Positions 37,944-49,314 of a stretch of 64,000 nucleotides of DNA are shown in pieces; the first letter of the stretch is position 1, and each line of letters opens with the position of its first letter. The DNA lies in assembly GCF_006381105.1 (NCBI RefSeq), contig NZ_VDET01000002.1:62001-126000 (forward strand), given 5' to 3'. This stretch comes from Flavicella sediminum. Its GTDB lineage: Bacteria > Bacteroidota > Bacteroidia > Flavobacteriales > Flavobacteriaceae. The position numbers and the translations under genes are program-made. The notes beneath the pieces were generated by a model, which was not told the DNA's origin, ran no database searches, and saw only the letters and a list, made by a program, of their open reading frames with translations.

Positions 37944-40900
37944 TTACAAGTTTTCTTCTATCTCCTCTTTCGGTCCAACAATAATATTGTTGTAACTTCT
38001 CATTCCTGTACCTGCTGGAATTCTCTTACCAACAATTACATTTTCTTTCAATCCTTCAAGAGTATCAACTTTACCGCTTACCGCAGCTTCATTTAATACT
38101 TTTGTAGTTTCCTGGAACGATGCAGCCGAAATAAATGACTTCGTTTGAAGTGAAGCTCTTGTAATACCTTGTAAAATTTGCTCAGCCGTTGCTGGTCTAG
38201 CATCTCTTGCAGTAACAAGTTCTTTATCTTCTCTGCGCAACAATGAGTTCTCATCTCTTAATTTACGAGCTGTAATAATTTGACCAGATTTCAATTCATC
38301 AGAACCTCCAACCTCTTCAACTACTTTCATACCGTAAATTGCGTCATTTTGCTCAATAAAGTCATTTTTATGAACCAATGCATTCTCTAAGAATAAAGTA
38401 TCTCCAGAGTCCATAATTCTAACTTTACGCATCATTTGACGAACAACAACCTCAAAATGCTTGTCATTAATTCTTACCCCTTGTAAACGGTATACCTCTT
38501 GAATTTCATTGACCAAGTACTCTTGTACTTTAGATGGTCCTTGAATTTTTAAGATATCGTTTGGTGTAACAGCTCCATCAGACAATGGCATACCTGCTTT
38601 GATAAAATCGTTTTCTTGAACTAAGATTTGATTAGAAAGTTTTACTAAATACTTTTTAATATCTCCTAATTTAGACTCAACGATAATTTCACGGTTACCA
38701 CGTTTAATTTTACCAAAAGAAACAACACCATCCGTTTCAGCTACAACAGCTGGATTAGAAGGGTTACGTGCTTCAAACAATTCTGTTACACGTGGCAAAC
38801 CTCCTGTAATATCCCCTGCTTTACCCGACTTACGTGGAATCTTAACTAAGACTTTACCTGATTCTATTTCTTCACCATCATCAATCATTAAGTGAGATCC
38901 TAATGGTAAACTGTACGAACGTAAAGCTTCTCCATCTTTTCCTTCAATAATCAATGCAGGAATAATTTTCTTATTCTTAGATTCTGTAATTACTTTCTCT
39001 TGGAATCCTGTTTGCTCATCAATTTCTACAGCAAAGTTGATTCCTTTTTGAACATTGTCAAAAACAATCTTACCTGCAAATTCAGAAACGATGGTACCAT
39101 TAAAGGCATCCCATTGACAAACTACTTCTCCTTTTTTAATTTTCTTCTTTCCTTTAATAAAGACATGAGAACCATAAGGAATGTTGTTTGTACTTAATAC
39201 CAATCCAGTTACTTCATCAATAACTTTAATTTCAGAAGTTCTAGAAATTACGATATCAACTTTGTTTCCTTGAGCATCTTCTCCTTCAACAGTATTTAAA
39301 TCTTCAATTTCAACTTTACCACCAAACTTAGCGATCAATTTGTTATCTTCAGAAATATTACCCGCTACCCCACCAACGTGGAATGTTCTTAATGTTAACT
39401 GTGTACCAGGCTCTCCAATTGACTGTGCTGCAATAACACCAACAGATTCACCTCTTTGTACCATGGTACGAGTTGATAAACTCTGACCATAACAACTAGC
39501 ACAAATTCCTCTTGTAGCCTCACATGTTAATGGAGAACGTACTTCAACTGTATCTACACCAGCATCTTGAATTATTTTTGCTAATTCATCTGTAATTAAC
39601 TGTGAAGCTCCTAAAAGAACTTCTTTCGTTAATGGATGGTATACATCATGCAATGTAAAACGACCAACGATTCTTTCCTCTAAAGATTCAACAATCTCAT
39701 CGTTCTTTTTCAATGGAGCAACTTCTAAACCTCTTAAAGTTCCACAGTCTTCTTCATTAACAATTACATCTTGTGCAACATCTACCAAACGACGTGTTAG
39801 GTATCCTGCATCGGCCGTTTTCAAAGCCGTATCTGCAAGTCCTTTACGTGCACCGTGTGTAGAGATAAAGTATTCCAAAATTGATAAACCTTCCTTAAAG
39901 TTCGAAAGAATTGGATTTTCAATAATTTCCCCTCCAGATGCAGTAGACTTCTTAGGCTTCGCCATCAATCCACGCATACCTGTTAACTGACGAATTTGCT
40001 CTTTCGATCCACGCGCTCCAGAATCAAGCATCATATATACTGAGTTAAATCCTTGTTGATCTTCACGCAAACGTTTCATAGACAATTCTGTCAAACGGTT
40101 GTTTGTTGATCCCCAAATATCAATAACCTGGTTGTAACGCTCTTTGTTTGTTAACATACCCATGTTGTAGTTAGACATGATGATGTCAACTTCAGCATTT
40201 GCAGCATCAATCATTCCTTGCTTTTCAGCAGGTATAATGATATCTCCTAAACTAAATGACAAACCACCACGGAATGCAAACATGAATCCCATTGTTTTAA
40301 TATCATCCAAGAATTTACCTGTTGTAGGAATATCTGTTGCTTTTAAAATAGCACCAATAATATCTCTCAAGTTTTTCTTAGTCAATACTTCATTGATATA
40401 TCCAGCTTTGGCAGGAACAACTTCATTAATCAATACTCTACCTACAGTAGTTTTGATTATTCTAGTTACTTGTTCTCCATTTTCGTCAATATCTTGTGTT
40501 CTTACTTTAATTCCAGCATTCAAATCTACCGCCTCTTCATTGTAAGCAATATTTACTTCTTCTGGAGAATAGAATGTCAATCCTTCACCTTTAATTGGCA
40601 CTTCAGGAGTTGAAATTCTTTCTTTCGTCATATAGTACAATCCAAGTACCATATCCTGAGAAGGAACTGTTACTGGCGCACCATTGGCTGGATTCAAAAT
40701 ATTGTGTGATGCTAATAATAACATCTGAGCTTCTAAAATAGCTTCAGGTCCTAATGGCAAGTGAACCGCCATTTGATCCCCATCAAAATCGGCATTAAAG
40801 GCCGCACAAGCTAATGGGTGCAATTGAATTGCTTTACCTTCAATTAATTTAGGTTGGAAAGCTTGGATTCCCAAACGGTGCAACGTAGGTGCACGGTTTA

Positions 40901-42218
40901 GCAATACAGGATGTCCTTTTAAAACATTCTCCAAAATATCCCAAACAACTGGCTCTTTTTTATCTATAATTTTCTTTGCAGATTTTACAGTCTTAACAAT
41001 TCCTCTTTCAATCAACTTACGAATGATAAAAGGTTTGTACAATTCTGCTGCCATTTCTTTTGGCAATCCACATTCTGACAATTTCATTTCTGGTCCAACA
41101 ACAATTACAGAACGTGCAGAATAATCAACACGTTTCCCCAATAAGTTTTGACGGAAACGACCTTGCTTCCCTTTTAATGAATCTGATAAAGATTTCAAAG
41201 GTCTATTAGATTCAGTTTTTACTGCTGAAGCTTTACGTGTATTGTCAAACAATGAATCTACAGATTCTTGTAACATACGTTTTTCATTACGTAAAATAAC
41301 TTCAGGAGCTTGAATTTCCATCAATCGTTTCAAACGATTGTTACGGATAATTACTCTACGGTACAAATCATTTAAATCTGAAGTCGCAAAACGACCACCA
41401 TCTAATGGCACCAATGGACGCAATTCTGGTGGTATCACTGGAATTGCTTTTAAAATCATCCAAGCAGGACTGTTCTCTCTATTTTTTGTAGAATCTCTGA
41501 ACGCTTCAACAACATTCAAACGTTTTAAGGCTTCTGTTTTACGTTGCTTAGAAGTTTCTGTATTAGCTTTATGACGTAATTCATAAGACAATGAATCTAA
41601 ATCAATACGGTCTAATAAATCAATCAAACACTCAGCACCCATCTTAGCGATGAATTTGTTAGGGTCTGAATCTTCTAAATAACGATTTTCTTGAGGAATC
41701 GTTTCTAAAATATCTAAGTACTCTTCTTCCGTTAAGAAGTCCATTTTAGACAATGGAGTACCATCTAAATTAGAAGCAATACCCGGCTGAATTACGACAT
41801 AACGTTCGTAATAAATAATCATGTCTAATTTTTTAGATGGCAAACCTAAAAGGTATCCCATTTTATTAGGCAATGATCTAAAGTACCAGATATGCGCAAT
41901 TGGCACTACCAAATTGATATGTCCAACTCGATCTCTACGTACTTTTTTCTCCGTTACTTCAACACCACAACGGTCACAAACGATTCCTTTATAACGGATT
42001 CTTTTGTATTTTCCACAAGCACATTCAAAATCCTTGATAGGACCAAAAATACGCTCACAAAACAAACCATCTCTTTCTGGTTTATGCGTACGGTAATTAA
42101 TTGTTTCTGGTTTTAACACTTCTCCTTTAGAAATATCTAAGATAGATTCTGGAGAGGCTAAACCGATAGAAATTTTACTGAATTTCTTAACAGTGTATTT
42201 ATCTTCTTTTCTTGCCAT
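37944..42218 (-). CDS. rpoC: DNA-directed RNA polymerase subunit beta'
   Basis: 1424 residues, the usual Bacteroidota length. The N-terminal zinc finger is [20 protein letters not shown] (about 66-85). The absolutely conserved NADFDGD with three Mg-binding Asp is near 475. The second zinc site is [14 protein letters not shown] near 890. It forms the active-site cleft together with RpoB. The gene is last in the rplKAJL-rpoBC operon, 99 bases behind rpoB with a hairpin in the gap, and is followed by a strong terminator. Confidence 0.98.
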   Translation of the reverse strand: MARKEDKYTVKKFSKISIGLASPESILDISKGEVLKPETINYRTHKPERDGLFCERIFGPIKDFECACGKYKRIRYKGIVCDRCGVEVTEKKVRRDRVGHINLVVPIAHIWYFRSLPNKMGYLLGLPSKKLDMIIYYERYVVIQPGIASNLDGTPLSKMDFLTEEEYLDILETIPQENRYLEDSDPNKFIAKMGAECLIDLLDRIDLDSLSYELRHKANTETSKQRKTEALKRLNVVEAFRDSTKNRENSPAWMILKAIPVIPPELRPLVPLDGGRFATSDLNDLYRRVIIRNNRLKRLMEIQAPEVILRNEKRMLQESVDSLFDNTRKASAVKTESNRPLKSLSDSLKGKQGRFRQNLLGKRVDYSARSVIVVGPEMKLSECGLPKEMAAELYKPFIIRKLIERGIVKTVKSAKKIIDKKEPVVWDILENVLKGHPVLLNRAPTLHRLGIQAFQPKLIEGKAIQLHPLACAAFNADFDGDQMAVHLPLGPEAILEAQMLLLASHNILNPANGAPVTVPSQDMVLGLYYMTKERISTPEVPIKGEGLTFYSPEEVNIAYNEEAVDLNAGIKVRTQDIDENGEQVTRIIKTTVGRVLINEVVPAKAGYINEVLTKKNLRDIIGAILKATDIPTTGKFLDDIKTMGFMFAFRGGLSFSLGDIIIPAEKQGMIDAANAEVDIIMSNYNMGMLTNKERYNQVIDIWGSTNNRLTELSMKRLREDQQGFNSVYMMLDSGARGSKEQIRQLTGMRGLMAKPKKSTASGGEIIENPILSNFKEGLSILEYFISTHGARKGLADTALKTADAGYLTRRLVDVAQDVIVNEEDCGTLRGLEVAPLKKNDEIVESLEERIVGRFTLHDVYHPLTKEVLLGASQLITDELAKIIQDAGVDTVEVRSPLTCEATRGICASCYGQSLSTRTMVQRGESVGVIAAQSIGEPGTQLTLRTFHVGGVAGNISEDNKLIAKFGGKVEIEDLNTVEGEDAQGNKVDIVISRTSEIKVIDEVTGLVLSTNNIPYGSHVFIKGKKKIKKGEVVCQWDAFNGTIVSEFAGKIVFDNVQKGINFAVEIDEQTGFQEKVITESKNKKIIPALIIEGKDGEALRSYSLPLGSHLMIDDGEEIESGKVLVKIPRKSGKAGDITGGLPRVTELFEARNPSNPAVVAETDGVVSFGKIKRGNREIIVESKLGDIKKYLVKLSNQILVQENDFIKAGMPLSDGAVTPNDILKIQGPSKVQEYLVNEIQEVYRLQGVRINDKHFEVVVRQMMRKVRIMDSGDTLFLENALVHKNDFIEQNDAIYGMKVVEEVGGSDELKSGQIITARKLRDENSLLRREDKELVTARDARPATAEQILQGITRASLQTKSFISAASFQETTKVLNEAAVSGKVDTLEGLKENVIVGKRIPAGTGMRSYNNIIVGPKEEIEENL

Positions 42219-42285
42219 GGTATATAATGGATTCGAATTTAAATGTAAATTTTTAATATGCCTATTTCAACTAAGCTTGTAAAAT

Positions 42286-42309
42286 GGCGAAGTACCGAAA
42301 TACTTCGCC
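42286..42309 (-). terminator. Hairpin between rpoB and rpoC (processing site or weak attenuator)
   Basis: A perfect nine-pair stem, GGCGAAGTA (42286-42294) with TACTTCGCC (42301-42309), has loop CCGAAA. It begins nine bases after the rpoB stop. On the minus strand it is followed only by ATTTTAC, so it is a poor terminator and may act in RNA processing or partial termination. Confidence 0.6.
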
Positions 42310-42317
42310 TTTAAACT

Positions 42318-45300
42318 TTAGTCTTCTAATCTTACGTCTAATCCTAAACCTTTCAGTTCGTGCATTAATACGTTGAATGATTCTGGTAAACCTGGTTCCG
42401 GCATTTGCTCTCCCTTAACGATTGCCTCGTAAGTTTTCGCTCTTCCCATTACATCATCAGATTTTACAGTTAAGATTTCTCTTAGGATACTAGAAGCACC
42501 ATAGGCCTCTAATGCCCATACCTCCATTTCTCCGAAACGTTGACCACCAAACTGAGCTTTACCTCCAAGTGGTTGTTGCGTAATCAATGAGTATGGTCCA
42601 ATAGAACGTGCATGCATTTTATCTTCAATCATATGCCCTAGCTTAATCATATAAATGATTCCCACTGTTGCTGGTTGATCAAAACGCATTCCTGTTCCAC
42701 CATCATATAAGTAAGTATGTCCAAATCTTGGTACACCTGCCTCGTCTGTTAAAGCATTGATTTGATCCAATGAAGCACCATCAAAGATAGGTGTTGCATA
42801 AGTTTGACCTAGTTTTTGACCAGCCCATCCTAATACAGTTTCATAAATCTGACCAATATTCATACGAGAAGGTACCCCTAGTGGATTCAATACAATATCT
42901 ACTGGTGTTCCATCTTCTAAGAATGGCATATCTTCAGCTCTTACAATACGTGCAACAATACCCTTGTTTCCGTGACGTCCCGCCATTTTATCACCAACTT
43001 TCAACTTACGTTTTTTAGCAACATAAATTTTAGCCAATTTCAAAATACCTGCAGGCAATTCATCTCCAACAGTAATCGTAAACTTGTTACGTCTTAATGC
43101 ACCTTGTAAATCACTTACTTTGATTTTATAGTTGTGAATTAATTCACCAATCAAAATATTTAAATCATCATCCGTTGTCCAAGATCCTTTTGTTAAATGT
43201 GTATAATCATTAACTGAGTTTAACATTTTTAAGGTGAATTTTTTTCCTTTAGGGAATACATCTTCACCAAGATCATTTTGAACACCTTGAGAAGTTTTTC
43301 CTGTTACTAAGTTGAATAATTTTTCAATCAATTCATCTTTTAAACTTTCAAACTTCACTGCAAAATCATTCTCAAGTTTCGCAATTTCTTCTTTATCACG
43401 AGTTCTTTTAGATTTATCTTTTACAGCTCTTTGGAATAATTTTTTATCAATTACAACACCTCTTAATGATGGAGAAGCTTTTAAAGATGCATCTTTTACA
43501 TCACCAGCTTTATCGCCAAAAATAGCACGCAATAATTTTTCTTCCGGCGTAGGATCAGATTCTCCTTTTGGTGTAATTTTACCAATAAGAATATCTCCAG
43601 GTTTTACCTCTGCACCTACACGAATCATTCCGTTTTCATCTAAATCTTTTGTAGCTTCTTCTGAAACATTAGGGATATCATTTGTCAACTCTTCGTTTCC
43701 TAATTTCGTATCTCTAACGTCTAATGAATATTCATCAATATGAATAGATGTAAAAATATCTTCTCTAACTACTCTTTCAGAAATTACAATCGCATCCTCA
43801 AAGTTATACCCTTTCCAAGGCATAAAGGCTACTTTCATATTTCTACCTAAGGCCAATTCACCTTTTTGAGTAGCATATCCTTCACAAAGAACTTGTCCTT
43901 CTTCAACTCTATCCCCTTGCTTTACAATAGGTTTCAAGTTGATATTTGTTCCTTGATTGGTTTTTCTAAATTTAATTAAGTTGTAAGATTTCTCATCTAC
44001 ATCAAAACTAACCAAACGTTCTTCTTCAGTTCTGTCATATTTGATGGTAATTTTATTAGCATCAACATACTGAACGACTCCTGAACCTTCTGCATTAATT
44101 AAAATACGAGAATCTTTTGCAACTCTTCTTTCCAATCCAGTTCCTACAATAGGAGCTTCTGGACGTAATAATGGTACCGCTTGACGCATCATATTTGATC
44201 CCATCAAAGCACGGTTGGCATCATCATGTTCCAAGAAAGGAATTAAAGAAGCTGAAATCGAAGCAATCTGATTTGGAGATACATCCATATAGCTCAATGC
44301 TGTTGGATCAATTACCGGATAATCAGCCTCTTCTCTAGCAATAATTTTGTCTTGAACAAAACTACCATCAGGATTCAACTTTAAGTTAGATTGGGCAAAC
44401 TTGTGGCCTTCCTCTTCTTCCGCACTTAAATAAATAGGTGCTTCTTCTTGATTTACAATACCATTAGTTACTTTTCTATAAGCAGTTTCAATAAAACCTA
44501 AGTGGTTTACTTTTGCATATACTGCTAAAGAAGAGATCAAACCAATATTTGGTCCCTCTGGTGTTTCAATCGGACATAAACGACCGTAATGTGTATAATG
44601 TACATCACGAACCTCAAATCCTGCTCTTTCTCTTGAAAGTCCACCAGGTCCTAAGGCAGATAATCTACGCTTATGAGTAATCTCTGCTAATGGATTCGTT
44701 TGATCCATAAATTGAGACAATTGGTTGGTTCCAAAGAACGAATTAATTACAGAAGACAAAGTCTTTGCATTAATAAGGTCAATAGGTGTAAATACCTCAT
44801 TGTCACGAACATTCATTCTTTCACGAATTGTACGTGCCATTCTAGATAAACCTACGCCAAACTGACTAGCCAATTGCTCACCTACCGTTCTTACACGACG
44901 GTTAGACAAGTGATCAATATCATCAACTTCAGCTTTCGAGTTAATCAACTCGATCAAATACTTGATGATGGTAATGATATCATTTTTAGTTAAAACTTTC
45001 GCGTCTAAAGACTCATCCAGTTGTAACTTTTTATTCATTCTATAACGTCCTACTTCTCCTAAATTATAACGTTGTTCTGAGAAGAACAATTTGTCAATAA
45101 TTCCACGAGCCGTTTCCTCATCAGGCGGTTCCGCATTACGAAGTTGACGGTAAATATGTTCAACAGCTTCTTTTTCAGAGTTTGTTGGATCTTTTTGTAA
45201 AGTATTGTGAATGATTGCATAATCTGCCATTTCATTCTCAACTTTGTGCAATAAAACAGTCTTAGCACCAGAATCGATAATTTCATCGATATGTTCTTTT

Positions 45301-46133
45301 TCAAGAATAATATCACGATCCAATACAATTTCGTTTCTTTCAATAGAGACAACTTCTCCAGTATCTTCATCAACGAAATCTTCATGCCATGTTTTTAAAA
45401 CACGTGCCGCTAATTTGCGACCTAAAATTTTCTTTAAACCACTTTTAGAAACTTTTACTTCCTCAGCAAGGTCGAAAATTTCTAATATATCTTTATCTCT
45501 TTCAAATCCGATAGCACGGAATAAAGTAGTAACTGGTAATTTTTTCTTTCTATCAATATAAGCATACATTACTTGATTGATATCAGTTGCAAATTCTATC
45601 CAAGATCCTTTAAAAGGAATAACTCTTGCAGAGTATAACTTGGTTCCATTTGCGTGGAATGATTGTCCAAAAAATACACCAGGAGAACGGTGTAATTGAG
45701 ACACAACAACTCTTTCTGCACCGTTAATAACGAAAGTACCAGAGTTTGTCATATAAGGAATTGTTCCTAAATAAACATCTTGTACAATTGTTTCGAAATC
45801 CTCATGTTCAGGATCGGTACAGTATAATTTTAATCGTGCTTTTAAAGGAACACTATGTGTTAACCCTCTTTCGATACACTCTTGAATTGAATATCTAGGT
45901 GGATCTACAAAGTAGTCTAGAAATTCTAATACAAAGTTGTTTCTTGTATCTGTAATTGGAAAATTGTCCATAAAGGTTTTGTATAAACCTTCATCACCTC
46001 GCTCGTCAGCTTTTGTTTTTAACTGGAAAAAATCTTGGAAAGATTTAATTTGGATATCCAAGAAGTCTGGATATTCCATTGCCAGTTTAGCCGATGCAAA
46101 GCTTATTCTTTCAGTACTATTTTTCGTTGCCAA
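42318..46133 (-). CDS. rpoB: DNA-directed RNA polymerase subunit beta
   Basis: 1271 residues. The rifampicin-region segment is intact: [31 protein letters not shown], described here as residues about 480-510. The C-terminal part has the clamp-contact motif [10 protein letters not shown] near 1030 and ends DVRLED. No rifampicin-resistance substitution is obvious at the DQTNP or [12 protein letters not shown] positions. It is the catalytic core subunit with RpoC. The gene is separated from rplL by 127 bases that contain a long hairpin followed by T residues. Confidence 0.98.
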   Translation of the reverse strand: MATKNSTERISFASAKLAMEYPDFLDIQIKSFQDFFQLKTKADERGDEGLYKTFMDNFPITDTRNNFVLEFLDYFVDPPRYSIQECIERGLTHSVPLKARLKLYCTDPEHEDFETIVQDVYLGTIPYMTNSGTFVINGAERVVVSQLHRSPGVFFGQSFHANGTKLYSARVIPFKGSWIEFATDINQVMYAYIDRKKKLPVTTLFRAIGFERDKDILEIFDLAEEVKVSKSGLKKILGRKLAARVLKTWHEDFVDEDTGEVVSIERNEIVLDRDIILEKEHIDEIIDSGAKTVLLHKVENEMADYAIIHNTLQKDPTNSEKEAVEHIYRQLRNAEPPDEETARGIIDKLFFSEQRYNLGEVGRYRMNKKLQLDESLDAKVLTKNDIITIIKYLIELINSKAEVDDIDHLSNRRVRTVGEQLASQFGVGLSRMARTIRERMNVRDNEVFTPIDLINAKTLSSVINSFFGTNQLSQFMDQTNPLAEITHKRRLSALGPGGLSRERAGFEVRDVHYTHYGRLCPIETPEGPNIGLISSLAVYAKVNHLGFIETAYRKVTNGIVNQEEAPIYLSAEEEEGHKFAQSNLKLNPDGSFVQDKIIAREEADYPVIDPTALSYMDVSPNQIASISASLIPFLEHDDANRALMGSNMMRQAVPLLRPEAPIVGTGLERRVAKDSRILINAEGSGVVQYVDANKITIKYDRTEEERLVSFDVDEKSYNLIKFRKTNQGTNINLKPIVKQGDRVEEGQVLCEGYATQKGELALGRNMKVAFMPWKGYNFEDAIVISERVVREDIFTSIHIDEYSLDVRDTKLGNEELTNDIPNVSEEATKDLDENGMIRVGAEVKPGDILIGKITPKGESDPTPEEKLLRAIFGDKAGDVKDASLKASPSLRGVVIDKKLFQRAVKDKSKRTRDKEEIAKLENDFAVKFESLKDELIEKLFNLVTGKTSQGVQNDLGEDVFPKGKKFTLKMLNSVNDYTHLTKGSWTTDDDLNILIGELIHNYKIKVSDLQGALRRNKFTITVGDELPAGILKLAKIYVAKKRKLKVGDKMAGRHGNKGIVARIVRAEDMPFLEDGTPVDIVLNPLGVPSRMNIGQIYETVLGWAGQKLGQTYATPIFDGASLDQINALTDEAGVPRFGHTYLYDGGTGMRFDQPATVGIIYMIKLGHMIEDKMHARSIGPYSLITQQPLGGKAQFGGQRFGEMEVWALEAYGASSILREILTVKSDDVMGRAKTYEAIVKGEQMPEPGLPESFNVLMHELKGLGLDVRLED

Positions 46134-46189
46134 AGGAGAAAAAATTTTAGTTAAAATTCTGTATTAAATAAAGAATAAAATATATATGC

Positions 46190-46235
46190 AAAAAATGGTT
46201 TAGGTCTAAAGGAGGATATCCTTAAGACCTAAACC
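46190..46235 (-). terminator. rplL-rpoB intergenic attenuator hairpin
   Basis: Eleven perfect outer pairs, GGTTTAGGTCT (46197-46207) with AGACCTAAACC (46225-46235), are extended by an inner stem AAGGA/TCCTT and loop. On the minus strand a stretch of six T follows. It sits 26 bases after rplL and 64 bases before rpoB. It resembles a partial terminator that lowers rpoBC expression relative to the ribosomal genes, as at the same place in E. coli. Confidence 0.75.
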
Positions 46236-46260
46236 TTAATTTAATAGTTGGTTGAAGTGC

Positions 46261-46635
46261 TTATTTAAGCTCTACTTCAGCTCCAGCTTCTTCTAAAGAT
46301 TTTACAAGACCTTCAGCCTCATCTTTAGAGATTCCTTCTTTGATTGGTGCTGGTGCACTATCAACGATACCTTTAGCTTCTTTCAATCCTAAACCAGTTA
46401 ATTCTTTAACTAATTTTACAACTGCTAATTTAGAACCACCTGCTGCTTTTAAGATTACGTCAAACTCAGTTTGCTCTTCTGCTGCATCTGCTCCTCCTGC
46501 TGCTGGTCCTGCTACTGCTACTGCTGCTGCAGCTGGCTCGATACCATACTCATCTTTTAATATTGCTGCTAATTCGTTTACTTCTTTTACTGTTAAGTTA
46601 ACCAACTGCTCTGCGAAATCTTTTAATTCTGCCAT
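46261..46635 (-). CDS. rplL: Ribosomal protein bL12 (L7/L12)
   Basis: 124 residues. The N-terminal dimerisation helix pair is followed by the Ala/Gly-rich hinge ([20 protein letters not shown], about 36-55). The C-terminal domain has [21 protein letters not shown], which contacts translation factors. It forms the flexible stalk with L10. The gene lies 48 bases behind rplJ in the operon and is followed by the attenuator before rpoB. This permits excess stalk protein relative to polymerase subunits. Confidence 0.98.
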   Translation of the reverse strand: MAELKDFAEQLVNLTVKEVNELAAILKDEYGIEPAAAAVAVAGPAAGGADAAEEQTEFDVILKAAGGSKLAVVKLVKELTGLGLKEAKGIVDSAPAPIKEGISKDEAEGLVKSLEEAGAEVELK

Positions 46636-46683
46636 TTTGTGAATTTTTAATGTGTAATATAATAATTTATTTGTGCGCTTATT

Positions 46684-47199
46684 CTATCTCTCTGATAACG
46701 TTTTAACGATACCTGAAAGTGTTTGACCTCCTGATTGTAATGCTGAAATAACATTTTTAGCAGGCGATTGTAACAATCCAATAATCTCTCCAAGAAGTTC
46801 TTCTTTAGATTTGATATTTACAAGGTTGTCTAATTGATCGTCCCCTAAATAGATAGACTCTTCAATATAAGCACCCTTTAAAACTGGTTTGTCAGATTTT
46901 TTTCTAAACTCTTTGATAATCTTCGCAGGAGCATTTCCTGTTTCAGATAATAAGATTGATGAATTTCCTTTTAAAATAGTAGGTAATTCTCCAAACTCTT
47001 TATCAGAGTTTTCCATTGCTTTAGCAAGCAATGTATTCTTTACTACTGCCAACTGAACATTCGCTTTAAAACAAGCTCTTCTTAAGTTAGAAGTTGCTTC
47101 TGCGTTTAAACCTGATATATCAGCTACATAGATAATGCTATTATCAGTTAATTGGGCAGTTAAATCTACGATTACTTGTGATTTTTCCTCTCTTGTCAT
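46684..47199 (-). CDS. rplJ: Ribosomal protein uL10
   Basis: 171 residues. An N-terminal rRNA-binding domain (TREEKSQVIVDLTAQL, then YVADISGLNAEATSNLRR, and later VVKNTLLAKAM) is followed by a C-terminal helix that carries bL12 dimers. In enterobacteria L10-L12 represses its own mRNA. The leader between rplA and rplJ here is only 23 bases, so I see no equivalent structure. The gene lies between rplA and rplL in the standard order. Confidence 0.97.
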   Translation of the reverse strand: MTREEKSQVIVDLTAQLTDNSIIYVADISGLNAEATSNLRRACFKANVQLAVVKNTLLAKAMENSDKEFGELPTILKGNSSILLSETGNAPAKIIKEFRKKSDKPVLKGAYIEESIYLGDDQLDNLVNIKSKEELLGEIIGLLQSPAKNVISALQSGGQTLSGIVKTLSER

Positions 47200-47222
47200 A
47201 ATTTCTGAGTTTTAACTTCCGA

Positions 47223-47912
47223 TTAATTTGATTTGATATCTACAGCTAATCCAGCACTCATAGTACTAGACATGTAAGTACTTTTGATATACGTTCCTTT
47301 TGCAGCTGTTGGCTTTAATTTGATCAACGTTTGAATCAATTCGTTTGCATTTTCTGCTATTTTCTCAGCATCAAAAGATACTTTTCCGATAGCTGCATGA
47401 ACAATTCCTGTTTTATCAACTTTAAAATCAATCTTACCTGCTTTCACCTCTTTTACAGCTTTAGCTACATCCATAGTAACTGTACCTGTTTTTGGGTTAG
47501 GCATTAATCCTCTTGGTCCTAATACACGTCCTAATGGTCCTAATTTCCCCATTACAGAAGGCATTGTAATAATTACATCAACATCTGTCCATCCAGACTT
47601 GATTTTTTGTAAATACTCATCTAATCCAACGTAGTCTGCACCTGCTTCAGTTGCTTCAGCCTCTTTGTCTGGAGTAACCAACGCCAATACTTTTACGTCT
47701 TTTCCTGTTCCGTGAGGTAATGTTACAACACCACGTACCATTTGATTTGCTTTTCTAGGATCTACTCCTAAACGAACAGCTAAGTCTACAGATGCGTCAA
47801 AGTTTACCGTAGTAATTTCTTTAACCAATGCAGACGCTTCATTCAAAGAATATACTTTAGAAGGGTCTATCTTAGCTTGAGCTTCTTTTTGCTTTTTTGT
47901 TAATTTTGCCAT
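47223..47912 (-). CDS. rplA: Ribosomal protein uL1
   Basis: 229 residues. Recognisable segments are [20 protein letters not shown] near 34, [12 protein letters not shown], and [17 protein letters not shown] near 137, all uL1 signatures. It forms the L1 stalk at the tRNA exit site and in many bacteria regulates the rplK-rplA mRNA. It is 10 bases behind rplK, so the two are tightly coupled. Confidence 0.98.
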   Translation of the reverse strand: MAKLTKKQKEAQAKIDPSKVYSLNEASALVKEITTVNFDASVDLAVRLGVDPRKANQMVRGVVTLPHGTGKDVKVLALVTPDKEAEATEAGADYVGLDEYLQKIKSGWTDVDVIITMPSVMGKLGPLGRVLGPRGLMPNPKTGTVTMDVAKAVKEVKAGKIDFKVDKTGIVHAAIGKVSFDAEKIAENANELIQTLIKLKPTAAKGTYIKSTYMSSTMSAGLAVDIKSN

Positions 47913-47921
47913 TTCTTAAGT

Positions 47922-48359
47922 TTATTGTGGAGCGTCTCCTTTCATTGTAATTCCCATAGAACGTGCAGTACCTGCAATCATTCTCATAGCTGACTCGACT
48001 GTAAATGCATTTAAATCTTGCATTTTGTCTTCCGCAATAGCTTTTGCTTGGTCCCAAGTAATACTTGCAACTTTTTTACGGTTAGGTTCTCCTGATCCTT
48101 TTTTAATTTTTGCTGCTTCTAAAATTTGAACAGCTGCTGGAGGAGTTTTGATCACAAAATCAAAAGACTTATCTTTATACACAGTAATTGCTACTGGTAA
48201 GACTTTCCCTTGTTTGTCTTGAGTTCTAGCATTAAATTGCTTACAGAACTCCATAATGTTAACTCCGGCAGCACCTAAAGCAGGACCTACTGGTGGAGAC
48301 GGGTTTGCCGCTCCTCCACGAACTTGTAATTTTACTACTTTACTTACTTCTTTTGCCAT
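47922..48359 (-). CDS. rplK: Ribosomal protein uL11
   Basis: 145 residues. The N-terminal domain has [21 protein letters not shown] with the Pro-rich thiostrepton-contact segment. The C-terminal rRNA-binding domain has [19 protein letters not shown]. It forms the GTPase-associated centre base. It follows nusG by 62 bases with no terminator between and precedes rplA. Confidence 0.98.
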   Translation of the reverse strand: MAKEVSKVVKLQVRGGAANPSPPVGPALGAAGVNIMEFCKQFNARTQDKQGKVLPVAITVYKDKSFDFVIKTPPAAVQILEAAKIKKGSGEPNRKKVASITWDQAKAIAEDKMQDLNAFTVESAMRMIAGTARSMGITMKGDAPQ

Positions 48360-48421
48360 TTTAAAACTTATTTACTTTACATATAGTGGAAGCCATCTGT
48401 AACAGTTCTTTTATTTTACAA

Positions 48422-48973
48422 TTATGATATTTTATCAACTTGCATATAGCTCAATTCCAATGGTGTTTTTCTTCCAAAAATCTTCACCATTACCTCAAGC
48501 TTTCTTTTTTCTTCATTTACATTTTCGATCACCCCATCGAATCCATTGAAAGGTCCATCTACAACTTTTACTGTTTCACCTACAACATATGGTATTGCCA
48601 CATTGTCATTTTGAACAGCTAGTTCATCAACTTTACCTAACATGCGGTTGATTTCGCTTTTTCTCAAAGGAACAGGTTCTCCACCTTTCGTTTCTCCTAA
48701 AAAACCAATAACACCAGTTACCGATTTAATTACGTGAGGCACTTCTCCAGCAAGATTTGCTTCAACCATTATGTAACCTGGGAAATAAATACGTTCTTTA
48801 TTTACTTTCTTACCGTTACGTATTTGTATAACTTTTTCTGTAGGGACTAAAACTTGCTCAACAAAATCAGACAAACCTAATCTAGAAATTTCCGTTTCTA
48901 TATAAGATTTCACCTTGTTTTCTTGACCACCGATAGCTCTTACTACATACCACTTCTTAACAGAATCAGCCAT
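48422..48973 (-). CDS. nusG: Transcription termination/antitermination factor NusG
   Basis: 183 residues. The NGN domain (KKWYVVRAIGGQENKVKSYIE at the N-terminus, FPGYIMVEANL near 63) is followed by the KOW domain near 130-183 (GETVKVVDGPFNGFDGVIE). It binds RNA polymerase, couples it to the ribosome and aids Rho. Between the two domains lies an insert around residues 85-110 that is common in this phylum. It is 5 bases behind secE, the universal pair. Confidence 0.97.
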   Translation of the reverse strand: MADSVKKWYVVRAIGGQENKVKSYIETEISRLGLSDFVEQVLVPTEKVIQIRNGKKVNKERIYFPGYIMVEANLAGEVPHVIKSVTGVIGFLGETKGGEPVPLRKSEINRMLGKVDELAVQNDNVAIPYVVGETVKVVDGPFNGFDGVIENVNEEKRKLEVMVKIFGRKTPLELSYMQVDKIS

Positions 48974-48978
48974 ATCAA

Positions 48979-49170
48979 TTAATTAAAAATGTTGAAAAAC
49001 GTATCCAAACCGCTTTGAAAAAAAGTATCTACTGCAAATACTGCTAATGCAAATATTATTGTAAAGATAGCCACAACAACTGTTGACTTTTGTGCTTCTG
49101 CTTTCGGCAACCAAGTCATGTTGGTATTTAACTCTTCAAATGATTCTTGGATATATTTTATAACACTCAT
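48979..49170 (-). CDS. secE: Preprotein translocase subunit SecE
   Basis: 63 residues with one amphipathic helix (YIQESFEELNTNMTWLPKAEAQ) and one membrane helix (STVVVAIFTIIFALAVFAVD), the minimal bacterial SecE. It clamps SecY in the translocon. It lies between tRNA-Trp and nusG, its standard place in Bacteroidota. Confidence 0.95.
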   Translation of the reverse strand: MSVIKYIQESFEELNTNMTWLPKAEAQKSTVVVAIFTIIFALAVFAVDTFFQSGLDTFFNIFN

Positions 49171-49187
49171 TTTTTTATTTTTTTATG

Positions 49188-49260
49188 CACGGGCGGAGAG
49201 ACTCGAACTCACGACACCTGGTTTTGGAGACCAGTGCTCTACCAACTGAGCTACGCCCGT
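49188..49260 (-). tRNA. tRNA-Trp (anticodon CCA)
   Basis: A 73-base cloverleaf on the minus strand. The acceptor is ACGGGCG paired with CGCCCGT, the T loop TTCGAGT, and the anticodon loop CTCCAAA reads CCA. No CCA tail is encoded. It lies 17 bases before secE and directly after the tuf terminator. Confidence 0.97.
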
Positions 49261-49264
49261 AAAA

Positions 49265-49294
49265 ACGAGGTGCCACTAAAGTGAAACACCTCGT
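49265..49294 (-). terminator. Hairpin after tuf, abutting tRNA-Trp
   Basis: The outer stem ACGAGGTG (49265-49272) pairs with CACCTCGT (49287-49294). An inner stem CACT/AGTG extends it. On the minus strand it ends in five T, which run straight into the first base of tRNA-Trp (49260). It may act as a partial terminator, since no promoter for tRNA-Trp-secE is evident in between. Confidence 0.75.
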
Positions 49295-49314
49295 ATTATA
49301 TTTATTGTAATGTA

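Noticed and set aside
45059-45385. Open frames inside and opposite rpoB, rpoC, tamB and porU
   Set aside because: They are shadows of long conserved genes, without starts, motifs or family resemblance of their own.
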